From positions 1 through 10,404 of the forward strand of contig JAKAAI010000063.1 of NCBI GenBank assembly GCA_021797055.1: 10,404 bases of DNA, read 5' to 3'. Shown piece after piece: positions 1 through 5,088 of this stretch. The notes under the pieces are model-generated. The model made no database searches. It was given only the letters and a program-made list of their open reading frames with translations, and was not told the DNA's origin. How positions within the stretch are numbered: position 1 is the first letter of the stretch; the number at the start of each line of letters is the position of its first letter. Made by a program: the position numbers and the translations under genes. The DNA comes from Thermoplasmata archaeon. Lineage in GTDB: Archaea; Thermoplasmatota; Thermoplasmata; Thermoplasmatales; Thermoplasmataceae.

Positions 1-70
1 GGCACAGGAATACCGAGATACGATCATATATCTGGTGGCAGGAGGGTTGAGGTTACCCCCAGAATGTTAA
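1..70 (+). other. Possible 3' end of an upstream gene, frame unresolved
   Basis: The first 60-70 bases are clearly more GC-rich than the following AT-rich stretch, which suggests the tail of a coding region. Frame 2 ends with TAA at 68-70 (last residues GLRLPPEC). Frame 3 ends with TGA at 48-50. Frame 1 stays open until TGA at 169-171 and would overlap the next gene; its residues ISGGRRVEVTP faintly resemble the C-terminal part of TypA/BipA-type GTPases, but that is a short match and the frame runs through a likely promoter. I cannot choose between the frames from this fragment. Confidence 0.3.
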
Positions 71-104
71 AGAGATCCAAAAAAATTATGTTAAAACGTC
101 AAAA

Positions 105-115
105 GATTATAATTA
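105..115 (+). promoter_or_regulatory. Box A (TATA) promoter of the Rieske-ETF operon
   Basis: The AT-rich motif GATTATAATTA is centred about 25 nt upstream of the ATG at 135. This is the spacing expected when an archaeal transcript starts at the start codon itself. There is no Shine-Dalgarno-like sequence before the ATG. Both points suggest a leaderless mRNA. Confidence 0.55.
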
Positions 116-134
116 ATCCAATTATTATGGGATT

Positions 135-455
135 ATGGCATGGTACAAGGTTGGAAAGGAAAGCAGCATGAAGGATGGAGATCTCATGAAGACAAAGGTT
201 AATGAAACCGAGATTCTATTGATAAAGATCAAGGATAAAATCTACGCGACGTCCTGTTACTGCACACATGAAGATTACGATCTTTCCGAAGGTTTTGTTG
301 ATGACGGCAAACTAATATGCCCAAATCATTTTGCAACCTTCGAACCAGCTGACGGTTCAGTTGTGAGCCCGCCCGAGGGATCCGGTGATATTTCCCCACT
401 CAAATCCTATAAGGTTAAGAGTGAAAACGGTGAAATCTTCGTGGAAGTTTCATGA
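135..455 (+). CDS. Rieske-type [2Fe-2S] ferredoxin
   Basis: A 106-residue soluble Rieske ferredoxin with no signal peptide or membrane segment, so probably cytoplasmic. The two cluster-binding boxes are C43-T-H45 and C62-P-N-H65, 16 residues apart, as in the CxH-x(15-17)-CxxH family pattern. Box two continues into a typical FATFEPADG turn. The disulfide cysteines of bc1 Rieske proteins are absent; C41 is an extra cysteine. Such proteins usually carry single electrons between flavoproteins and oxygenases, but no oxygenase is nearby. The stop overlaps the next start (ATGA at 452-455), so its synthesis is coupled to the fused ETF and it is inferred to exchange electrons with that flavoprotein. 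The start at 135 fits a leaderless transcript. The FixX-type [4Fe-4S] ferredoxin that often accompanies ETF is not present here. Confidence 0.9.
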   Translation: MAWYKVGKESSMKDGDLMKTKVNETEILLIKIKDKIYATSCYCTHEDYDLSEGFVDDGKLICPNHFATFEPADGSVVSPPEGSGDISPLKSYKVKSENGEIFVEVS

Positions 456-2161
456 AGATTTTAGTTTTTGTGAAACAGATACCTGAAATAAGCAGGATAG
501 AGTTTGATCCAAAAACAAAGCGGATAGTAAGGGATAAAGTACCCTTAATTATCAATCCCTTTGACAAAAGAGCAGTTGAGGAGGGTATAAGGATAAAGGA
601 AAAGATTGGCGGTGAAGTTGTTGTTGCAACAATGGGACCGCCTTCAGCATCTGATGTTCTGAACAATTCACTGCGGATGGGAGCAGACAGGGCAATACTA
701 ATATCAGATCCTGCCTACGCGGGATCTGATACCTGGATTACTTCGAGAATACTTTCTAAAGTGACGGAGAAGATATCTCCGGATCTGGTTTTGTTGGGAA
801 AGTATTCACTTGATGGCGAAACGTCTCAGGTGCCGCCGGAGATTGCAATCCTGTCAGGCTATTCTTACAAGACTTCTGTTTCAAGGATTGAGGTGTTGTC
901 GGATACCGATGTTAATGTTGAACAGGAGACAGAAGATGGCCTAGAAGTATATCGGATGAAGTTCCCTCTTCTGGTGTCGGTCAGCGAAAAGATAAACAGG
1001 GCAAGGTTCGTAAAACCCGAAATACCAGATATGAGTTCCCGAATAGAAAAGTGGTCATCGACTTACATCGGTGATAATATAACGGGTGGCATGTCTCCGA
1101 CGGTGGTTGAATCAACTGAGATCATTAATAGCAAAAGAAAGGTAAGTTTCCTGAAAAGTGTTGATGAAATTGGCAAAATAATCACTGAAACATTGCAGTC
1201 AGGCAGGAAAGATGCAGACTTTGTTTTACAGAACCCTCCGGATGTTGATCATGACAGATTTGCACTTGTTGTATCAGCTGGCGATATTAGAGTTACATAT
1301 GAGATAGCAGGAAAGCTAAGTGAACTGGGCATTGAAAATAATCATGAAGTGGTTGTTGCTGGCCAGCAGGATCCTAGCAACTTTGCCGGTCTCTCGTGCA
1401 ACGAATATATTCACATAAAGACGGATTCATTGAGGGCATACACAGATGAAATAGTGAAAATTATTGGAAAGAGGAAACCAGAATACGTGGTTTTTCCATC
1501 AAACGTCAAAGGACGAGAGGTTGCTGCCGCAGTTGCGGCAAAATTTGAGGTAGGGCTGACTGCAGATTGTGTTGATCTGAAATTAGAAAATAACAGACTT
1601 GTTCAGTTTAAACCAGCCTTTGGGGGCGGAATGGTGGCAAGGATTACAACTAAGACTAAACCTGAAATGGCAACCATCAGGCCGGGAATTTTCAGGTTTG
1701 CAAAGACAGAGAAAAAATTTAGAGTATCTTCAGTAGAATCGGATTCCCACTATTCAGATAGTCCAATATCGATTCAGAAGGTTGATAGCAAGTTCAAACC
1801 ACTGCAGGGAGCAAGTATAGTCGTCGGAATTGGAAAGGGGCTGATTAAAAAAGATAATGTATCTTTAGCCATGGAATTCGCCTCGAGGATAGGCGCGGCA
1901 ATAGGTGGAACAAGGCCTATAGTTGATCTGAACTGGCTACCGCGCCAACAGCAGATTGGTCTGACTGGTTATTCTATTTCTCCGGATCTCTACATAGCAA
2001 TAGGGTTATCTGGACATGATAACCATGTTGTCGGTACCAGATATGCAAAAACCATACTATCCATCAACAAAGACGTCAACGCGCCTATTTTCAGTTACTC
2101 AAATTATGGTTATATTTCGGATTCCATTGAGTTCCTGAATTCGATCCTTTCAAGAACCTAA
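452..2161 (+). CDS. etfBA: Electron transfer flavoprotein, fused beta-alpha
   Basis: A 569-residue single-chain ETF, about the sum of the two usual subunits. Residues 1 to about 200 are EtfB-like, starting MKILVFVKQIP and with the nucleotide-site segment D121-GETSQV. From about F270 the chain is EtfA-like: an N-terminal alpha domain, then the FAD domain with GGTRP (485-489), QIGLTG (501-506), GLSGHDNH (518-525) and an INKD...APIF ending. These match the family blocks for FAD binding. The protein passes electrons from acyl-CoA or other dehydrogenases towards the quinone pool, normally through an ETF-quinone oxidoreductase (FixC type), which is not in this window. The DGET-Q-V form in EtfB resembles FixA-like, bifurcation-capable ETFs rather than the mitochondrial type, but bifurcation cannot be concluded. 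Fusion of the two subunits is known in some archaea. It lies 3' of, and overlaps, the Rieske ferredoxin gene. Confidence 0.93.
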   Translation: MKILVFVKQIPEISRIEFDPKTKRIVRDKVPLIINPFDKRAVEEGIRIKEKIGGEVVVATMGPPSASDVLNNSLRMGADRAILISDPAYAGSDTWITSRILSKVTEKISPDLVLLGKYSLDGETSQVPPEIAILSGYSYKTSVSRIEVLSDTDVNVEQETEDGLEVYRMKFPLLVSVSEKINRARFVKPEIPDMSSRIEKWSSTYIGDNITGGMSPTVVESTEIINSKRKVSFLKSVDEIGKIITETLQSGRKDADFVLQNPPDVDHDRFALVVSAGDIRVTYEIAGKLSELGIENNHEVVVAGQQDPSNFAGLSCNEYIHIKTDSLRAYTDEIVKIIGKRKPEYVVFPSNVKGREVAAAVAAKFEVGLTADCVDLKLENNRLVQFKPAFGGGMVARITTKTKPEMATIRPGIFRFAKTEKKFRVSSVESDSHYSDSPISIQKVDSKFKPLQGASIVVGIGKGLIKKDNVSLAMEFASRIGAAIGGTRPIVDLNWLPRQQQIGLTGYSISPDLYIAIGLSGHDNHVVGTRYAKTILSINKDVNAPIFSYSNYGYISDSIEFLNSILSRT

Positions 2162-2165
2162 GTGT

Positions 2166-2840
2166 TCAGTACCTTGCTCTGTAGTAGTCTCTATAATATC
2201 TGGAACGGGCCGCTTTTCTTGATTTTTCAACGACCTGCAGATAGAGCCCCAAAGAGTAAAGGATGCCTGCTATTATCTGCGCATCTATTGAAGTAACACC
2301 AAGCACAAGAAGGGTGAACCAGAGAAGAAAGGCACCAAGTACTCCGGCCACGATCATTGTCACTCTCTTGTAGAGAACGTAAACAGTAGCGAAAACAAGT
2401 ACGCTTATAACAAGTACCTCAGGCAAAAACGCAGGGTAGATTGCAAGTAGAACAAAGAATGTTAGGGCAGCAAAACCCACTGATAAGGCTATCTTTACAA
2501 AGATTGTCATTAGAAGGGCGCCTAAAATGATGCCTATGATGAGGACAAGATAGACGGGGGTGCCTGAAAGAGGTATGTAATGGAGTAGAAACGAAGAAAA
2601 GATGTAACCGTAATATGCCCCCAGTGTAACAAACAGGAGCTTCCAGGTGGTACTTCCCTTAAAAACAAGTGCAACTGAAAGAAAAACAAGGCCTATTAAT
2701 ACAACATATGATAAACTTGCAGGAAGATATAAACTATTCAAGAACAGACTCTTGAAATAGTTCTCTATTGTTGAGGTTAAACCGACCATAACTGTCAGAC
2801 ATTGTATGACAAGTATTAATATTTTTGGAAAATTAACCAT
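2166..2840 (-). CDS. Eight-helix membrane protein, unknown function
   Basis: 224 residues and almost entirely hydrophobic. I see about eight membrane helices, near residues 6-24, 42-60, 66-88, 95-114, 117-135, 140-157, 161-181 and 187-204. These are followed by a very basic, tyrosine-rich tail (KSRKAARSRYYRDYYRARY, 206-224) that should lie in the cytoplasm. No catalytic or metal-binding motif is visible. The pattern of short glycine-rich hairpin helices recalls TM7SF3/TMEM198-like (DUF4203) proteins, but that is a weak impression. The gene faces the ETF gene, with only 4 bases between the two stop codons, so any terminator must lie inside the opposite gene. A box A about 23 nt upstream of its ATG suggests its own leaderless transcript. 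Confidence 0.75.
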   Translation of the reverse strand: MVNFPKILILVIQCLTVMVGLTSTIENYFKSLFLNSLYLPASLSYVVLIGLVFLSVALVFKGSTTWKLLFVTLGAYYGYIFSSFLLHYIPLSGTPVYLVLIIGIILGALLMTIFVKIALSVGFAALTFFVLLAIYPAFLPEVLVISVLVFATVYVLYKRVTMIVAGVLGAFLLWFTLLVLGVTSIDAQIIAGILYSLGLYLQVVEKSRKAARSRYYRDYYRARY

Positions 2841-2856
2841 AATTATTCAATCAACA

Positions 2857-2868
2857 GAATATTAAATT
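2857..2868 (-). promoter_or_regulatory. Box A promoter of the eight-helix membrane protein
   Basis: On the minus strand the AT-rich motif ATTTAATATT is centred about 23-25 nt before the ATG at 2840. There is no ribosome-binding site between, consistent with a leaderless transcript. Confidence 0.45.
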
Positions 2869-2907
2869 TTTTCAATTATTTCGCTCGTCAAGAATTATGC
2901 CATATTT

Positions 2908-2931
2908 TCTTGGTCATGTAAATTACCAAGA
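2908..2931. repeat. Inverted repeat, 7-bp arms, 10-nt loop
   Basis: TCTTGGT at 2908-2914 is matched perfectly by ACCAAGA at 2925-2931, with a 10-base centre. It lies about 70 bp upstream of the membrane-protein start at 2840 and about 30 bp upstream of a plus-strand box A. It could be a two-fold operator or an RNA hairpin. It is not followed by a U-run on the plus strand, so an intrinsic terminator is unlikely. Confidence 0.5.
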
Positions 2932-2946
2932 TTAAAACAGTGAAAC

Positions 2947-2957
2947 ATGTCAGACAT
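2947..2957. promoter_or_regulatory. Palindrome ATGTC-A-GACAT, possible operator
   Basis: A perfect 11-base palindrome lies directly before the plus-strand box A at 2962-2974. The 10-base string TGTCAGACAT recurs at 2793-2802, inside the start of the neighbouring membrane-protein gene. Two copies of a dyad sequence 155 bp apart could be binding sites for one regulator, or the second may be a coding coincidence. Confidence 0.35.
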
Positions 2958-2961
2958 CAAT

Positions 2962-2974
2962 AAGATATAATAAA
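2962..2974 (+). promoter_or_regulatory. Plus-strand box A before a short ORF or RNA
   Basis: AAGATATAATAAA is a good archaeal TATA element on the plus strand. Transcription would begin near 2993, a few bases before the ATG at 3000. No recognised gene follows on this strand, so it would drive either the 23-codon ORF or a small or antisense RNA running into the 3' end of the bc operon. Confidence 0.4.
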
Positions 2975-2999
2975 AGTTGTGGAGTTGATCTACCTCACA

Positions 3000-3071
3000 A
3001 TGGCGCTAAAAAGGTTATTTGTAAAAAAAGTAATTGAATCCTGTATCTTGAATCTAAAGAATGGAAAATAA
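3000..3071 (+). CDS. Possible 23-residue basic peptide
   Basis: ATG at 3000 opens 23 codons ending with TAA at 3069-3071 (MALKRLFVKKV then IESCILNLKNGK). The peptide is basic and partly amphipathic, with one cysteine. The only support is the well-placed box A about 32 nt upstream; there is no Shine-Dalgarno sequence. The same DNA may instead encode an untranslated RNA, or nothing. No family is recognisable at this length. Confidence 0.2.
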   Translation: MALKRLFVKKVIESCILNLKNGK

Positions 3072-3084
3072 AATGAAATAATTA
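3063..3084 (-). terminator. U-rich terminator of the bc operon
   Basis: Read on the minus strand, this segment is TAATTATTTCATTTTATTTTCC, roughly 45-65 nt after the stop of the last operon gene. Archaeal transcription often ends at such T-rich tracts without a hairpin. The placement is inferred from base composition only. Confidence 0.35.
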
Positions 3085-3129
3085 CCACTCCAGAATTCAC
3101 TGTTGAATGAAGAGTAGGTTAACATATTT

Positions 3130-3366
3130 TTAGATCTCCATCTTCCCCATATTGTATACGAGTATGCCAAAACCAAAGAAGGCAAATGTAACAGAAAGCC
3201 AACTTGCTATCTGATGCGGACCTATTTCAGGAGAGATGGTTGGAAAATACTGGTACAATATGAATGTGGGAACAGAAAGGATCAACAAAACCAGTGCGAA
3301 GAAAATCTCTATCATTTCTGTCCTTCTTTTTTTCCAGAGATCCTTGAATTCTGTCAAAAAACTCAT
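3130..3366 (-). CDS. Small two-helix membrane protein of the bc operon
   Basis: 78 residues, with a basic cytoplasmic N-terminus (KKRR, 12-15) and two membrane helices at about 18-40 and 53-73. A short proline-containing outer loop (FPTISPEIGPHQ) joins the helices. No haem or metal site is visible; there is a single histidine, H51. It is the last gene of the Rieske/cytochrome b operon. Its ATG overlaps the preceding stop (ATGA at 3363-3366), and GGAGTGA at 3374-3380 is a good ribosome-binding site. I do not recognise the family. From position it is probably an accessory or assembly subunit of the quinol-oxidising complex, but this is inferred only from gene order. Confidence 0.72.
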   Translation of the reverse strand: MSFLTEFKDLWKKRRTEMIEIFFALVLLILSVPTFILYQYFPTISPEIGPHQIASWLSVTFAFFGFGILVYNMGKMEI

Positions 3367-3710
3367 GGATAACTCACTCCGATTAAAGCAAAGGCGAAAA
3401 CGTAAAGGAGCAATGGTAGCAGGATTGTTCTGAATCTCAAACCAGCCCTGGCCTCTTTTCCATTTTTCATCAATATTGAACCCATGAAAAATATTAGAGA
3501 TGCAACCATGAAAACAAGTGATGTTATGAAAAGCGCAAGAAGAAAATCGTAATAATTACCAAAGACAGGAGATACCATTGATGAGATTGGTTCATTATAC
3601 ATTCTTACGATAGGATAAATTATCAGAGTGTAGAGGATCATCGGGATTGAGCCGGCAATGTATATTATCATTGATGTATAAAAAAGAGCCAGCCGCCTAT
3701 TTATTTTCAT
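3363..3710 (-). CDS. Three-helix membrane protein of the bc operon
   Basis: 115 residues from the ATG at 3710, with membrane helices at about 9-33, 55-78 and 91-112. The positively charged loop MKNGKEARAGLRFR (81-94) lies between helices two and three. There is no histidine, no CxxCH and no other visible cofactor site. An in-frame ATG exists further upstream at 3833, but the extra 41 residues are non-membrane, cysteine-rich and read across the neighbouring gene. The start at 3710 is preceded by a strong ribosome-binding site (GGAGGGGAT, 3717-3725) and overlaps the previous stop as ATGA, so I prefer it. The family is not recognised. Its position between two other small membrane proteins after cytochrome b suggests a subunit of the same complex. 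Confidence 0.75.
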   Translation of the reverse strand: MKINRRLALFYTSMIIYIAGSIPMILYTLIIYPIVRMYNEPISSMVSPVFGNYYDFLLALFITSLVFMVASLIFFMGSILMKNGKEARAGLRFRTILLPLLLYVFAFALIGVSYP

Positions 3711-3895
3711 CTGTAAATCCCCTCCGCTGCAAGCGAGATTAATACTACCAGAGATGTCAGGATCAGATCTATGAAGAGCAATATTGCCCACACAGTCTGG
3801 TAACTTGAGAACGCCACCGCAGAAATGTACCACAGTAATATTGCAATCACAGCCTGAATACCTATGATCAGATAGGCCATTTTGATTCTATTCAT
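3707..3895 (-). CDS. Small two-helix membrane protein after cytochrome b
   Basis: 62 residues with helices at about 7-28 and 35-57 and short polar ends. It has no histidine or cysteine and so no obvious cofactor. I start it at the ATG at 3895, which has GGTGG four bases upstream and overlaps the cytochrome b stop by 8 bases. An earlier ATG at 3919 would overlap cytochrome b by 32 bases, and a later one at 3880 would give a 57-residue form. Its own stop overlaps the next start (ATGA). It could be a small helper subunit of the kind found around bc1 and b6f complexes, but no sequence similarity to PetG/L/M/N or bc1 subunits is evident. Confidence 0.7.
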   Translation of the reverse strand: MNRIKMAYLIIGIQAVIAILLWYISAVAFSSYQTVWAILLFIDLILTSLVVLISLAAEGIYR

Positions 3896-5078
3896 TTTCC
3901 ACCATATCCTGTTTAGCAAATCTCATTGCATATACCGATGCGAATGCCACCAAAGTGATGCCCCACCACATATCCATTGTTAGCAGCCTCGTCTGGGTAA
4001 GACCGGGTTGTGAGTATCCCCATAATCCCATAATGAAGAGCGCGATGAGATAAAACACACCAAAGACTGTGATCATCGGTCTGTCAAGTGCATCCGTACC
4101 TTTGTACCTGTCGATAAAAGGAATAAACAACAGGGAAATAAGGAAGAATGTGACCAGTGGAACGCCACCAGTGGTCAATCCATACCCAGCCAGATCCATT
4201 AATTTGTAAACTGGCATTATGTACCAGTCCGGAAACGGCGTCAGTCCATACTGGAGAGAGCCATATGCAAGTTGCAGTTTCTGGGGAAATGCAGCAGCAA
4301 ATATGAGCACTATCGCTATAAATATCAGTGATGTGAATATTGTATACAAGAGGTTGACAGGAAACCAGGGAAGATTCTTTTCTCTCTGTACTTCCTCCGG
4401 TTCGTCCTTAATTCCAAATGGACCGGATTTCTCAAAGAGATAGAAGTGCAGTATGGTAACAAGAATGATCAATCCGCCTACAATGGCAACATGTAACGAA
4501 AGCAGGTGAGCCATGGTCTGGGCAGTTGTTCCATCCCCAACTATGACTGCTACAAGAAAGTTGGCAAGACCCGGTAAAAGTCTTCCGATAACGCTCTTTT
4601 CAACAAGTATCTCCATGACATGAAGCGCTGAAAGGCTGATATACGTCTGTGTAAGAAGATACCCCAGTATAGCTTCAATATATACAAGGACAAAAAGTAT
4701 CACGCCTAGAATCCACTGGAGCCATCTCCATTTTCCTTTGTAAGCACCAGTGAAATATGATCTGAACATATGCACATAGAGAAGCGCGACCATGGCATAC
4801 CCCATGTAAAGATGCGAGGTAAGTAGAAGATGCCCGAAATATACGCTGGATATTATACCTGCAGTCGAGTTGTAAGGATTTCCTTGCTGATAGTAATAGA
4901 AAAGCAGTATTCCTGAAAACCCCAGATAAAGAAGGGCAGCCAGCAAGAAAGAACCTGTCCAGTAATCCAGACGAAGCTCCTTTTTCGTAATTGATCTTAA
5001 GGATATGTTGTATGAGCCAGGTGGTCCTTTCTCTTCTGATATTATTTTGGTCAGATCGTATTCATTTTTTTCTGTCAT
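3888..5078 (-). CDS. Cytochrome b of a bc-type quinol oxidase complex
   Basis: 396 residues with eight membrane helices, corresponding to cytochrome b6 and subunit IV fused in one chain. The haem ligands are H89 and H103 (14 apart) in helix B and H196 and H211 (15 apart) in helix D. The 15-residue second spacing and the HFYLFEKSGP segment after H211 are b6-like rather than bc1-like. The quinol-oxidation site motif is PDWY (283-286) instead of PEWY. The protein oxidises quinol, sending one electron to the Rieske centre and one through its two b haems. I use the ATG at 5078, which leaves 10 bases after the Rieske stop; an ATG at 5117 would overlap Rieske by 29 bases and add 13 unrelated residues. 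The TAG stop lies inside the next gene. Confidence 0.93.
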   Translation of the reverse strand: MTEKNEYDLTKIISEEKGPPGSYNISLRSITKKELRLDYWTGSFLLAALLYLGFSGILLFYYYQQGNPYNSTAGIISSVYFGHLLLTSHLYMGYAMVALLYVHMFRSYFTGAYKGKWRWLQWILGVILFVLVYIEAILGYLLTQTYISLSALHVMEILVEKSVIGRLLPGLANFLVAVIVGDGTTAQTMAHLLSLHVAIVGGLIILVTILHFYLFEKSGPFGIKDEPEEVQREKNLPWFPVNLLYTIFTSLIFIAIVLIFAAAFPQKLQLAYGSLQYGLTPFPDWYIMPVYKLMDLAGYGLTTGGVPLVTFFLISLLFIPFIDRYKGTDALDRPMITVFGVFYLIALFIMGLWGYSQPGLTQTRLLTMDMWWGITLVAFASVYAMRFAKQDMVENE

Positions 5079-5088
5079 GATATCAGTC

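Larger units (their letters stand above)
2841..3129. other. 289-bp non-coding region with palindromes
   Basis: This AT-rich gap separates two minus-strand genes. It contains the promoter of the upstream membrane-protein gene, two inverted repeats (2908-2931 and 2947-2957), a plus-strand box A (2962-2974), a 23-codon plus-strand ORF (3000-3071) and a U-rich stretch suited to ending the bc operon on the minus strand (3063-3084). I see no tRNA, no CRISPR-type repeats and no transposase remnant. Confidence 0.6.

Noticed and set aside
135..455. FixX-type ferredoxin, as often found beside ETF.
   Set aside because: The cluster ligands are two Cys and two His in the Rieske arrangement, not the CxxCxxC pattern of a [4Fe-4S] ferredoxin.
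415..666. Minus-strand open frame of 83 codons across the Rieske-ETF junction.
   Set aside because: It is antisense to two well-supported coupled genes and its serine/isoleucine-rich product looks like a reverse-strand shadow.
2841..3129. tRNA, CRISPR array or mobile-element remnant in the largest gap.
   Set aside because: No cloverleaf signature, no regularly spaced repeats, and no transposase fragment or terminal inverted repeats of element type were seen here or in the other gaps.
3236..3433. Plus-strand open frame of 65 codons and a nearby one at 4219-4443.
   Set aside because: Both are antisense to the bc operon genes, with no domain and no start signal.
3711..3833. Longer N-terminus for the 115-residue membrane protein, starting at 3833.
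   Set aside because: The extra residues run through the body of the preceding gene in another frame. The ATG at 3710 has a strong ribosome-binding site and an ATGA overlap.
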